Shown: piece by piece, positions 22,577 to 33,343 of the stretch
Layout: the number at the start of each line of letters is the position of its first letter
Numbering within the stretch: position 1 is the stretch's first letter
Assembly: GCA_016271365.2 (NCBI GenBank)
Contig: CM057449.1
Coordinates: 1,561,118,501-1,561,182,500 of the forward strand
From: Neoceratodus forsteri
Taxonomy: Eukaryota; Chordata; Ceratodontiformes; Ceratodontidae
Length of the DNA: 64,000 bases
Reading direction: 5' to 3'
The notes under the pieces: model-generated
Seen by the model: the letters and a program-made list of their open reading frames with translations, nothing else
Told to the model about the DNA's origin: nothing
The model's database searches: none
Program-made: the position numbers and the translations under genes

Positions 22577-23756
22577 ACATAGAAACATAGAATGTGTAGG
22601 CAGATGGGGACCACATGATCCATCTAGTCTGCCCCTGGTGCCTGCCCCCCCCCACAAAGTCTACCCAATATTATCCCCCTTTTCCTATCCCATGCTGTTT
22701 TAAATTCCCTCACCACCTGCATGGGCAGGCTGTTCCATGGGTTTACCATTCGTTTTGTGCAGAAAAACTTATGCATGTTCCTCTTGAGTCTCCCACCTCT
22801 CAGCCTCACATCATGCCTCCTTGTTCTTGTGGAGTTCTTTATCTGAAGGAGGTCTGGGTCGGGATTCTATTTATATCCCTAAGGTACTTGAAGGTCTCGA
22901 TCATGTCTCCCCTATCTCTTCTATGTTCCAGTGAGTACATGTTGATTTCCTTCAACCTGTTCTTGTACGAGAACCCGTGGAGACTATGGATCATCTTTAT
23001 TGCCCTCCTCTGTACTGCCTCCAACCTATCTTTCTCTCTTCTGAGATGAGGCCTCCAGAACTGGACACAGTACTCAAGGTGGGGTCTCACTAACGATCTG
23101 TATAGTGGGAGGACTGCCTCCCTTTTTCTGCTCGTGATGCCCCTTACTATGCATCCCAGCATCTGGCTGGCCTTTAGTGTTGTCTTTTTGCATTGGTTGC
23201 CCACTTTCAAATCATCTGATCTGATGACTCCCAGATCTCGCTCTTGCCAGGTGGTAGTTAGCTTCTTCCCTCCCAAGTAGCGATCTGCCCAGCTGTTCCC
23301 TTTTCCCAGGTGCGTGACCTTGCACATTTTTGCATTAAATCTCAACTGCCACATGATCGACCATTCTTCCAGCTTCTATAGGTCTGATCTCATTTAACTT
23401 ATCCCCTCAGTGGTGTCCACTCTATTGCAGATCTTTGTGTCATCCACAAATAGACGGACTTTATCACTCAGTCCCTCTGCGATATCGCTGATGAAAACAT
23501 TAAAAAGTATTGGACCCAACATTGACCCCTAAGGGACTCTGCTGGTCACTTCCCTCTCCTCTGATATTTCCCCATTTACCATCACTTTCTGGATTCTCTG
23601 GTTTAACCAGCTGTCCACCCGTGATAATACCTTCTCCTCCACACCCGTGTATTCTAGCTTTTTCAGCAGCCTTCTGTACGCACTGATTCGAAGGCCTTAC
23701 TGAAGTTTAGGTAAATTACATCCAATGCTTCTCCCTGCTCTGCTATTCTAGTGATC
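22577..23756 (-). mobile_element. LINE-C: CR1 LINE, 5'-truncated in RT
   Basis: The element begins on the plus strand with ACATAGAAACATAGAATG, the reverse complement of a CR1 3' tail (ATTCTATG repeats), and ends in RT near 23756. It lies between protease and integrase of the Gmr1-like element. The motif AATTAA is present on both sides (22573-22578 and 23759-23764), possibly a very short duplication. It belongs to the same CR1 subgroup as LINE-E. Confidence 0.85.
22624..23756 (-). pseudogene. LINE-C ORF2, RT C-terminal part
   Basis: From 23756 downward the remnants are a motif A trace (LDVIYLNFSKAF, Asp replaced by Asn) and a catalytic box FVDDTKICNRVD near 23440. An open 171-aa piece at 22839-23354 has [48 protein letters not shown] and [16 protein letters not shown]. 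The terminal block (VNPWNSLP, FKTAWDRKR) lies at 22700-22760. It is inactive through truncation and stops. Confidence 0.85.
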
Positions 23757-24090
23757 CAATTAAAGAATTAAGGGAGTTAGCCACAAGTGTGAAAGGTGAC
23801 TCTCAGAGTTCTGGGAAGGTGAAGTGTACTGGAAGAATGGGCTCCTCTACCTTGAGTGGGTTCCTAAGGGAGACTGGAGGAAGGTGTACTCTGGCAGATA
23901 GTGGTTCCTAAAGAATATACAAAGCACCTTCTGGTCTTGGACCATGACATACCCTTTTCTGGACACGTAAGGGTCAGTCATACAAAATTGTTGCCGAGTA
24001 ACGATTTTTACTGGCCCAGTATTTTTAAAGAAGTGGCGAACTACTGCTGGACTTGACCATGGTGCCAGAGGGTGGGAAAGGTTCCTGACT
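23757..24090 (+). pseudogene. Gmr1-like integrase, HHCC zinc-binding region
   Basis: The coding trace resumes after LINE-C with KELRELATSVKGDS. An integrase N-terminal module follows: a HDIPFSGH segment (the two His), FYWPSIFKEVANYC and a trailing CQRVGK-like end with the Cys pair, spread over frameshifts between 23920 and 24090. This zinc-binding domain precedes the catalytic core in retroviral-type integrases. The D,D(35)E core is not recognisable downstream. Confidence 0.6.
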
Positions 24091-25600
24091 CGTCCTGCTT
24101 CTCCTGAGAAGGAATATGAGCCTTTCTTGAGCCATGCATAGAGCTCCTGATTCTGATCGGCTCTGGAAACTGGTCTTCTCCCTTGGGCGTTCTGTTCATG
24201 GACCTGAAGGTGCCTGATGGACATGCAGAGTTTTTGTAGCTGTCCTGCTTGGGTGAAGAAGTGCAAGACTCTCTGAGTCACTGTTAGCCATTTTGAGTGG
24301 AAGAAGATGCGAGTCACTTGAAAGTCTGTCGTCCTGAGGAACTCAAGCCATTTTCCACCTCTTAAAGGGAATTTCCAATGTACTGATGATCCCCCAGCAG
24401 GAGATGTAGCAGGAGAAGGCTTATGAGTTCCTGGAAATGTTCTCAATGAAAGTGTTCTCATTTCTGGCCTTTACCATCAATGAAGCAATCGTGGATCCCA
24501 CAAAGGAAGTCTGTTTTTTTCCCCGCTTCCTTGGATCGTTCCCCAAATGGTATAACAGACATGCTGTTCCCTGTATGGGTTCAGAGCCTTCCTTAAGCAT
24601 CCACCCCACCAGAGGGGCTAATGCCTGAAAATGTCTGCAAGAAGATGAAGGCTCAAAATGCTCCTGCTTCAGATTACCCTAATAATGAGTTGAGGCACTT
24701 GGACTGCATTTGTTTTGTTATGTCGGTGTGTTTATTCAATAAAAAGATGAACTGAAAAATCAATCCATTGGTTCTGGAAGTAAATGGCATCAGTTGATTG
24801 GATGCCCTGCATAAAAAGCTGCATTCCAGACTTCCACTCAACTGATGTCGCTGGGTTTTGGAACAGATATGTAATTACAGGGTTTTAAATAACTCTAAAA
24901 ATTGATTAGCGTTTTGCTCATAAAAGTTCTAAAACATTGTGAAAATGCATATCACTTACCTCACTGTGTTAACAAACATGTCACTTCTAGAAAATCTATA
25001 TAAATGCTTTCTGTACAGTTAGTATTGTCCCAAGGAAAAAACTGCTAATCAGTTATTTAAAACCCTGAATTAATGGGAAATGGGCAGGATGTACAGGGGA
25101 TCCTAAATGAGGGAAAATAAGACTTTCAAAACAAGGCTATGTAACGTATACTGGAGTCATTAAAAATAATTCACAGTCACACAAATTGTTTATTATATTA
25201 AACAGTAAAACAGCAGTTGGGTTGTGAATATAAAGGCATGGTTTATGTTCCCTTTAAGTGAGTAACCAGTGGCTCAGTCCCAGCTGCGGTCCTATCAGAA
25301 GGGACAGCCCTCCTCCTTTTAAGGTCGCACTAGATGTAAGAGAACTCGGGAGAAGCTCTATAACTACATTGTGTCCTCGTGTGACAGCATTGTGGAGGGC
25401 AGGGCCCAACATGGCCATGCTGATTCATCTTAGAAGTGACTCAGGGAAGTATGCTCTGTGCCATTCTCCTTGGCCCAGATCTTCCAGTTGAGGGCTGTCT
25501 GTCCCATGTTCTCCCCCCAGTAGTCATCACTCACTTTTGATCATTGGTGATATAACCTCATTTGAGACAGGCAGTTTTTATGATGGCTCACTCAGTGGCC
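24091..25600. other. Noncoding stretch with one palindromic repeat
   Basis: Apart from the palindromic element at 24770-24864, I find no supported feature. The 204-aa minus-strand open frame at 23847-24461 overlaps the integrase trace antisense and has no domain. AATAAAA-type signals occur at 24739-24745 but with no gene to end. Confidence 0.4.
24770..24864. mobile_element. Palindromic MITE-like element, copy 1
   Basis: A 95-bp segment has imperfect inverted arms: GGTTCTGGAAGTAAATGGCA at the left, and CAACTGATGTCGCTGGG...GGAAC at the right. The centre reads GCCCTGCATAAA. Copy 2 at 59443-59534, in reverse complement, aligns from end to end with the same arms and centre. This points to a small non-autonomous DNA transposon or another palindromic repeat family. 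Confidence 0.6.
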
Positions 25601-25619
25601 CAAAATGTGCTTGTTTATG

Positions 25620-26110
25620 GACCCCCCCCAAGCAGCTGGCTGTTCTCCAAAAGGAATACGTTTTGCTTCTTTGGCATCTTGCCATGAAGCTAGCTGTGCT
25701 AGAACAAGCCGGATGGGGCTTCATCTCAGTGCGTGCTTCCTGGTGATGAAAAAAAACAGAGGATCCGGAACTTGCACACTTTGAACATGTACCTCAGGAA
25801 GCAGAAGCCGAGGATGGTTATTCTAAGGCATCTCATCTTGTTGCTGAAACAAAGACTGGTTTTGTTTCCTGGGTCTGAAGGAAATGTTCACATCCCAAAT
25901 CTGGTGAATGGGACCCATTTGTCACTTATAAGCAACGTCGTTCCTCCTCTGCTCCCTGAATGTTCAGGTGTCTTGGTGGTGGCACCCTGTCTTTGTTGGT
26001 AGTATCATTTGTTTACATTTACTTGGATGACTGGCTGATAAGCAGCATGTAAGAGTTAGGAGCACAAAGTGGCCTCCACCTGACCATAGAAAAGTTCAAT
26101 TGGGGATTCT
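25620..26110 (+). pseudogene. Ancient DIRS-like RT fragment (third family)
   Basis: A heavily decayed RT has readable blocks LHTLNMYLRKQKPRMV (25770-25815), ILLLKQRLVLF where motif A precedes, and a clear YLDDWLI box (26017-26040) in another frame. The order and spacing match the DIRS RT of this window, but the sequence is far more diverged, closer to the DIRS-G and DIRS-I relics at 53050 and 57957. No gag or terminus is recognised. Confidence 0.65.
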
Positions 26111-26239
26111 CTGTAAATACAGAAAAGTTGGAACTTTCATCTGTCCATTAACTAGAGTTCAACAGGCAGGAAAGAAGACGACGTAAATCAAGAAAGATAA
26201 AAAAAAAGTTTTAATACATACTTTCACAGCAAACAGTGG

Positions 26240-26365
26240 TTCTCCCACTAGCTGGTAGTTGCCGGTGTGCAAGCTTTTTGGGCTGGAGGGGATGGAATCA
26301 CCAACCTGGAACAGGCCTGATAGGTAGGAGCGGTACCACCCATCTGCCAAGTCGGATATGCCTGC
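26240..26365 (-). pseudogene. LINE-F RT, segment 3 (most downstream)
   Basis: The minus strand encodes WYRSYLSGLFQVGDS...SLHTG, matching the WxxSYLxxRxQxVxxG...TGVPQGS block between RT motifs A and B of L2/Rex-type LINEs. It is cut on the right by the hairpin-tailed repeat at 26366-26549. Downstream of the TG the similarity ends. Confidence 0.6.
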
Positions 26366-26549
26366 TGTTTTATATTAAGACTGTATTTATTGATTAGTAT
26401 AAATGCACTACATGTTATACTTTAATGTATTTATGCTTTGTAGTTTGTTTTATTTTGTATTACCCTGCTTGTTATTGTGTAAGGCGCCCAGAGCCTCTGG
26501 GATTGGGTGCCATATAAATAAATGTTATCTTATCTTACCTTACCTGCAG
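26366..26549 (+). mobile_element. Hairpin-tailed retroelement 3' end
   Basis: An AT-rich segment ends with GGCGCCCA...TGGGTGCC (a stem-loop at 26483-26511), then CATATAAATAAATG and TTATC-type repeats (26525-26547). Hairpins followed by short simple repeats are typical of 3' ends of L2-like LINEs and SINEs that depend on them. It separates two parts of LINE-F and so is an insertion in it. I cannot name the family. Confidence 0.55.
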
Positions 26550-26756
26550 CACTTATCTTATCGGAGGGTGGGGATGGGCTGGATTATCGAAGGTCTGTGA
26601 AAGTGGCCGTGAACAGGCCCTAGTCCATGTCTTTCAGCACAGAGTCGGTGATCCGACGGAGGGAGGATGTGGTGGAATGGTATTTCTGAAAGTCAGATTG
26701 GAAAGGGGAAAGTAAAGGAGTAAAGGTAGGTGGATAACTGAGAGAGAACAAGTTTT
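26550..26756 (-). pseudogene. LINE-F RT, segment 2
   Basis: Minus-strand translation gives KLVLSQLSTYLYS, FQSDFQKYHSTTSSLRRITDS and LKDMD...GLFTATFTDL. This is the stretch before motif A in L2/Rex-like LINE RTs. Its upstream end touches DIRS-D at 26757, and the frame continues at 49182 on the other side of DIRS-D. Confidence 0.7.
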
Positions 26757-26999
26757 TCTAGGGACATGGATATGGTGTACTATCCACATCTCAGGCAGAT
26801 TCCTTTCCCTTTAAGAGCTGGCTTGACTGACTTCAAGCTGGCTCTTCCCACCCACCTTGGTGGTATCCTCCTCAGCACTGCCCCATGACGTCAGATCTTT
26901 CTTTCTGCTGGAAGCATCAGGTTCCCTCCATCTCAGCTCTGCGCTAGGTGTAGGCCCTAATTTCCAAAATTACCTCTGGTTTTCCAGCTTTTTGTTATA

Positions 27000-27880
27000 A
27001 TGGAATCAGTAGACTCCAAAACTGGTCCAGGCTTCAAGAAATGCATAGCATGTGGGCAGAAGATGTTGCACACCGATCCGCACTCTTCGTGCATCTACTG
27101 TCTGGGAATCCAGCACGACCCACAGACTTGTGGCCTATGCTGTAGCCTTTAGCCTTCAGCCTTCCACTCTGGAGAACTGTTACACCTACCTTCTTCTCAG
27201 TCACCTGGATGAACAGAACCCTCCTGTCAAGTCCAAAAATGTGTGACAGGTGGTATCTTTGGCTGCTGCTTCTGCAGCTCAATTTGCAGTCATTGAGGAC
27301 TTGGCGGCTTAGGTCACTTTGGGTGCTTTGTCAGCCCTGATTCCTGTGGGCTTGGGCACCTCATTCACTGGGGCATTCCTGGACTTGTGATAGTCCCTGC
27401 CTACCCTCTGGAAGGGCTCTTTTCGGAGTTCCAGGTCCTCTTGGGACCAATTTAAAAAGTACCACCACAGGTTGTAGGATCAGGAGAGGGGCAATTCTAT
27501 TGTTCCTGCACCTCTGCTGGCTCAATGGCCGTCGAGCCATCAGCTTCAGCTGATGCTTCCTCTAATATCCAGGCCACTATCCCCTTGGCATCTCTGTCAG
27601 GCTTGCCGGCCGAGACGTAGGTCGACCAGACAGTTGAGACTTATCTCGACCCAGTCAACCCGTTGTCACCGGACGAGGGGGAGGATTCCCTCTCCAGGAC
27701 TCCCGTCCTCACAGCCCTCTCCTAGGGAGGGTCATATCAGCCTCTCGAGCCTGTTCTCTCAGGAGCCCAAGCCTGTGCAGGTTCTTAGGTGTCCTTTGCC
27801 TTCCCCTGGTTCTCCTCCCCGACGAACTCCGCATCGTCGGGTGAGGTCTTGATCAAAGTCTCACAGCTCACAGGAGCATA
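27000..27880 (+). pseudogene. DIRS-D gag-like ORF1, first part
   Basis: The ATG at 27000 opens a segment with the cluster CIACGQ...CIYCLGIQHDPQTCGLC, homologous to that of DIRS-F (37370). An in-frame stop follows after about 50 codons. The rest is a Ser/Pro/Arg-rich trace interrupted by LINE-E at about 27890. Confidence 0.7.
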
Positions 27881-27894
27881 GTTCCCCTATGGAT

Positions 27895-28490
27895 GCACCC
27901 GCAGAGGAGACTAAGGAGGGTGCAGACAACTGTCTCAAGGGAAGCCCTCAGGAAGGAGGCAGAGGGCACCACAGGGAGAGAAAGCAGCTCCTGGTGGGGG
28001 ACTCAATTATTAGGGGGATAGAACTGGGGGGAGCAGGGAAAACTGAAGTAAGGTGCCTGCCTGGTGCCATGGCTTGGAGGGACAGGAAGCGCATCCTTAG
28101 GATCACGAGAACAGTTGCAGCGAATCTGAGCTGGACGTCATTGTCCACCTAGGGACAAATGACTTAGCTCATCATGAAGATTAGAGCAGTACAGAAGGAC
28201 TTTGTAGAGTTGGGGAGGGGCTTGAGACAAGTAGCACACAGTATCCTTCTCAGAGGTGCTGCCTGTCAGTGGCATGGGTGAGGCGAGGTACTTGCACCAT
28301 GCAGTTTAACAAATGGTTGAAAAAAATGGTGTGGAGCACAGGGGTTTGGCTTCATTGGGACTGGGGTTCCACCTGGAGGGACACCAGCCTATACTGGCAG
28401 GATGGTCTGCATCTGTCCAGGAAGGGAACAAGTCTTTTGGGCAATCGGTTTAAATGCTTCATTGGCAAGCCTTTAAACTAGTCAAGGGGG
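27895..28490 (+). pseudogene. LINE-E ORF1, SGNH-esterase-like domain
   Basis: The translation shows KQLLVGDSIIRGIEL (the GDS nucleophile block, 27990-28030), a VHLGTNDLAHHE block in a shifted frame near 28145-28180 (the GxND oxyanion block), and DGLHLSRKGTSLLGN (the DxxH block, 28400-28440). The three SGNH blocks are in the right order, as in CR1 ORF1 proteins. At least two frameshifts break it. The N-terminal Cys-rich part seen in LINE-A is missing, suggesting modest 5' truncation. Confidence 0.75.
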
Positions 28491-28549
28491 GAGGCACTGA
28501 TAAGCAGCAGGAAAATCCCAGCCTCCCCCTACAAAACAGGGTACTAAAT

Positions 28550-31260
28550 GAGAAAAAGACCAAGGTAGAAAGGTCAGTGGGGGATGCCGCTACAGAAGGT
28601 AAAGCCATCAAAAAATGGAGAGCAATGAGTACCAATGCCCGTAGTCTGGGTAACAAGCTTCCTGAATTAGTGGCCTTGATGGAGGAGGAAGATCTGGATA
28701 TCGTGGCAGTCACAGAAACATGGTACACACAGAACCATGACTGGGACGTAAACATACCAGGATACACTATCTACAGGAGGGACAGGGAGGGTAAAAGAGG
28801 AGGAGGAGTAGCTCTCTACATAAGAGAAGAAATCAAAGCAACAGAACAAAAGGGTAAACAGGGAGGAGAAGAAGCACTGTGGGTCAATTTGGAGGCAGGC
28901 AGTGGCACCACAATCCGCACAGGGGTTGTATACAGACTCTCTCAGGGGGAGGAAATGGACAAGGAAATGATAGAAAGTATACTTAGAATGGCAGATAAGG
29001 GAGATACTGCTGATGGGTGATCTGAATATGCCAGATGTTAAGTGGAGTGCAGTTGCAGCAGCCACTTCTAAGAGTGGGGTTATTCTAGATGCCCTACAGG
29101 GGCATGCCTTAGACAACTAGTATTGGAGCCCACTCGAGAGGGAATCTTAGACCTGGTTCTCTCAAATGGAGATGAAGAGAGGATCACAGATGTAGAAGTG
29201 GGTAGCCATCTGGGAACTAGCGACCATCGAACAGTATGGTTCACAATAAACACAGCAATAGAGTCAAGCCATACAAAGACAAAGGTACTGGATTTTAGGA
29301 GTGCTGACTTTGCCAAAATGGGTGAGTGCCTAAGGAATGCACTAGCAAATGGGCAGGAAGGAGGTGGAAGAACAATGGGGAATAATAAAAACTGCCATCA
29401 CAGAGGTAACAAGCCTTTGTGTAAAGCAAATAAACAAAACAAACAGGTAAGAAACCACTATGGTTCTCAAAGGAAGTGGCAGTGAAGGTTCAAGAGAAAA
29501 GAAAGCATTCAGGAAGTACAAGGCATCACAGAAGGAACAGGACAGAGAACTGTATCAGTTAAAGCAAAGGAAGCTGGAAAGGCAGTTTGAACAGCAAAGG
29601 CCCAAACCGAGGAAAAGATAGCCAACTCAGTTAAGAAGGGGGATAAAACCTTTTATAGGTACATCAGGGAGCAAAGGAAGACCAAGGGAGGGATAGTGAG
29701 GCTTAATAAAGGGGGAGGAGGGTGGGCAGAGAGTGACTGTGAAAAGGCAGAGATACTAAACAAATATTTTTGCTCAGTATTTACAAAGGAAGAGGGGGGA
29801 GGTACCTAAAACAAACAGTAGAAACACTCTGGATACAGAAGTTGATACCAGCCCATTTACAGAAGAAAGGGTTCTGAAAGAGCTCTTAAAACTGAAGGTG
29901 GACAAAGCAATGGGGCCTGATGGGATTCATCCCAGAATTCTAAAAGAACTAAGGGTAGAACTAGTGACACCACTGACTACCCTCTTTAACAAATCATGGG
30001 AGGATGGGGTGGTACCTGAGGACTGGAGGAGGGCAGATGTGATTCCCCTTCACAAAAGTGGGAGCAAGGCAGAAGCAGGAAACTACAGACCTGTTAGTTT
30101 AACCTCAGTGGTAGGGAAAATGATGCAATCACTTCTGAAGGAAAGAATTGTTGAGTATCTAGAGGCCAGAGGGGCACAGGACCCGAGGCAGCATGGATTC
30201 ACAGCAGGAAGGTCATGCCAGACAAATCTGATAGATTTCTTTGACTGGGTGACCAAAGTAGTTGATCAGGGAGGGGGCTGTGGACATGGCCTACCTAGAC
30301 TTTAGCAAGGCATTTGACACAGTCCCACACAAAAGATTAATATACAAGTTAGCCAGCCTGGGAGTGGGTCCCAAGATGACAGCCTAGGTAAAGAATTGGC
30401 TGGAGAATAGGACACAGAGAGTAATAGTAAATGGAGTCCACTGAAAAAGGGGGTTAGTAGTGGGTACCACAGGGTTCAGTATGGACCGGTCCTCTTCAAT
30501 GTCTTTATAAGCGACATTGCAGAGAGACTGGAAGGAAAGTATGTCTCTTTGCAGATGACACAAAGATCTGCAACAGAGTTGATGCACAAGGTGGGGTGGA
30601 AAGGATGAGAAGGGACTTGGCAAGGTTAGAGGAATGGTCAAATGTATGGCAGCTTAGATTCAGTGCTAAGAAGTGCAAGGTAATGCACCTGGGAAACAAA
30701 AACCCAGGGGAAGAGTACAGAATTGGGGGTGAGATACTAACAACAACAAAAATGGAAAGGGACCTGGGGGTAGTCATATCAGATGACCTTAAGGTGGGCA
30801 AGCCATGTGAGAGGGTAGCAAGGAGGGCTGGGGGAATACTGGGATGCATAGGGAGAGGCATCACCAGTAGAAAACAAGAAGTTATTATCCTTCTGTACAG
30901 ACAGCTGATGAGACCACATCTGGAGTACTGCGTGCAGTTCTGGAGACCCAATCTCCGCAAAGACATAGACAGGATGGAAGCTGTCCAGAGGAGGGCAACT
31001 AAAATGGTGCAGGGTCTGCACCGGAAGACATATGAAGAGAAACTTAAGGAGCTTAATATGTATAGCCTCGAGGAAAGGAGGGAGAGGGGGACATGATAGA
31101 AACTTCAAGTACCTCAAGGAATCAACAAAGTCCAAGAGGGTAGCATCTTTCAAAAAAAGAGTGTGCAAGAACAAGGGGCACAATTTGAAGATAGAAGGGG
31201 CAGCTCAGAGGTAATTTGAAGTATTTTTTCACAGAGGGGTTGTGGATGTATGGAGCGGCC
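28550..31260 (+). pseudogene. LINE-E ORF2: endonuclease and RT
   Basis: The endonuclease has MSTNARSLGNKLPEL, VAVTETWYTQNHDWD, GGGVALYIREE (28620-28830), GDLNMPDVKW (29015-29040) and SDHRTVWF (29219-29245). RT has AMGPDGIHPRILKEL, NYRPVSLTSVVGKMM and HGFTAGRSCQTNLIDFFDWVT (29910-30260), LDFSKAFDTVPH after a frameshift, and an intact FADDTKI box near 30551. The C-terminal open piece 30596-31096 (166 aa) has [18 protein letters not shown] and NMYSLEERRERG. Only a handful of frameshifts and stops disable it, so it is younger than LINE-C. Confidence 0.87.
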
Positions 31261-31462
31261 TTCCAGAGGAGGTTGTGAGTCAAAACAGTGGTGGAATTCA
31301 AGCATGCATGGGACAGTCATAAGGCAATTCTAGGGGTTGGGGGTAGGAAGAAGTAGGCTGCTGGTTAACTAGGATCTGCAGCTTATCCATCAGGTAGGGA
31401 AATGGGCAGACTGGGTGGGCCAAGCGGTCCTTATCTGCCGTCAAATTCTATGTTTCTATGTT

Positions 31463-32740
31463 TGATTGTGGTCAGGAACTCTCGATGTTTCTGTCGGTTC
31501 CTTTCTTGACTCTTGGTGAAAAAGCGCTGTCGCCACTCCTCATCTTCCTTCTCCTTGGGCGAGGATCGACTTCACCACAATATGTGGCGCTGGTACGAGG
31601 AATTCCTCTAGCAGCTGTGGCTTTTTAGCACAGGTCACATGCCTCAGCCTACTCCGGCGCTCCCTTGGCCGCCGGAGCCATGGGCTGAGCCAGTTCCCTC
31701 CGGTCAGGCTGATGCCTGCCTCTCCACCCATTCGTGTGGAACCTCTGCAGCCTAAGAAGGGAGCACCTCTGAAGACTGCTCACATGGCACCATGGCTTCC
31801 CGGTCAACTCTCCATGAAGATCATGCAGTCCGACAAACCTCACATTGTTCGAGTCGACTCGGGGGCTCAGTTGGTGTTTGAGTCCTCCTCTGTGCACTCT
31901 TGTAGGACCCTAAGCTTTGACCATGAGTCTGGGGAGGACCACACCGCAGAGCAAGGGCCTACCTCTTTTGGGGCCTTCTCTGTTTGATTTCTGAATCCAT
32001 GGGGAGCCTGCTGAAGCCCATCCAGAAGCAAGCTAAGTACCCCTTGATGGAAATCCTTGACAGGGACAACTCCCATAGGGAGCCTTCCTTGTTGGGGAGG
32101 CCATTCTTCGCCCTGTGCTGGAGCTGTGATAGCGCTCTGCCCAGTTCCGTCGGCCTGTATGGTTCGCAAGCATGTGGTTCCCTAGGGTCTCTGTTGGGGT
32201 TCACCAACCACCCTTCAGCCAAAGAGTTTGTCGCCGACTCGGTATTTCAGTGCACAGGCAATGTCAGGGATGTCGATAAACCCCCCAACAAGGAGTCTAA
32301 GAAGTTAGACCACGTGGCCAAGAGGGTCTGTACAGCCTCATCCTTCAGCCTTTGGCAGGAAAGTTTGGCCGTTATGATGGCCAGTTTGCCCATGCTCTCC
32401 TGGATACGCTAGGCCTAGTTATTCCCCGACTCCTGGCTGACCTGCAGTTGCTGGTCAAGGTTAATCCGCCACCAGGGACATGCTGTTTGCTAAACATCAT
32501 CTCCAAATGGCTCTGGACATTGGCGACTCGTATGCCAAGCCTGTGGCCTGGGCAGTGGCTGTGTGCTGCAGGGTATGACTGCAGATATTGACTTTTTCAG
32601 CTGATACTCAACACAAGTTGGCGGAGCCCAGCATTGATGGCTATCTCACTCGAATTGAGAAATCCAACGCCAACTTGGACTACGTTACGTCTTCTCAGAA
32701 GGACGTTAAGGGCCAGAAATGGTAAAAGAAGGCCTTTTAT
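31463..32740 (+). pseudogene. DIRS-D gag-like ORF1, second part
   Basis: Gag continues after LINE-E with a Ser/Arg-rich trace. It aligns to 38150-39500 of DIRS-F through SxxGSLLKPIQKQAKYPLMEILDRD (compare MQLEPVSKRAKYPLTEILDRG in DIRS-F), NPPTRSLRS / DKSPDKNSKKL and a C-terminal TQHKLAEPSIDGYLTRIEKSNANLD-type segment. Several frameshifts are present. Function as in the other copies. Confidence 0.68.
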
Positions 32741-33079
32741 TTCGGCCCCATTCTGCACCACCTGCAAGAACACTGCAGCCCCAACCGAGGCAGTAACAAG
32801 CCTGATGGCCCAATCCTAAGCTGGCCTCCTCCGGTGCCAAGAAGTCGGGGAAGGGGGGTGCGAGAGTCTGCTGCTCCCTCAACCAGTCCCGCTGCCACCT
32901 CCAAGCCTGCACAGTGATGGGTCGGGGGTGTCTCCCTCACGCCCGTCCTGCCTACCCTGTGATCTCCCATAGGGGGCAGGCTCCGCCAATTCGCTTTCGT
33001 CTGGTCCAACATTACTTTGGACAAGTGGGTGCTTAAGGTGGCTGGTCAAGGACTGCTCTGCTGGCCAGCCAAGCCTGTG

Positions 33080-33343
33080 CCTCACGGGAGGACATGGTGT
33101 CTGTGGACATGTTGTCCACCTTTCGGGAGGACTTCGCCCTGCTCCTCCAGAAAGAGGCGGTGGTCCGTGTCCAGAACACCATAGCTGATCTGGGGTTCGT
33201 CTCCAGATACTTTCTGGTCCGAAACGGACAGGGGTTGGTGCCCCATACTGGATCTGCACGATGTCAACAATTATCTGCAGCCACACAAATTCCGGATGGT
33301 CACTCTGAATCAGATCCTTCCATCTCTGGAGCAGGACGTGTGG
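33080..33343 (+). pseudogene. DIRS-D RT, first segment
   Basis: FREDFALLLQKEAVVRVQNT, GFVSRYFLVRN and then, across a shift, LHDVNNYLQPHKFRMVTLNQILPSLEQDVW. This is the RT N-terminal part up to the residue just before motif A. It is cut exactly at 33343 by the left end of DIRS-E and resumes at 46350. Confidence 0.8.

Larger units (their letters stand above)
20400..24090 (+). mobile_element. Gmr1-like Ty3 retrotransposon, internal part, decayed
   Basis: The order is SCAN-like gag, CCHC zinc knuckle, protease and then integrase zinc-binding domain. There is no reverse transcriptase between protease and integrase. Integrase placed before RT is the hallmark of Gmr1-like Ty3 elements of deuterostomes. 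The element is split by an unidentified insert (about 21150-21785) and by LINE-C (22577-23756). The RT-RNase H that should follow is not recognisable after 24090, and no LTR pair was found. Confidence 0.7.
27890..31462 (+). mobile_element. LINE-E: CR1 LINE, nearly full length
   Basis: The element runs from an ORF1 esterase-type domain to the CR1 tail AATTCTATGTTTCTATG at 31445-31461, typical of CR1. It sits in gag of DIRS-D, whose frame trace resumes at 31463. The 5' end is approximate, because the start of ORF1 is blurred against the DIRS gag. Confidence 0.85.

Noticed and set aside
23847..24461. 204-aa open frame on the minus strand
   Set aside because: It is antisense to the integrase trace of the Gmr1-like element, shows no known domain, and its segments are the complement of recognisable plus-strand integrase blocks.
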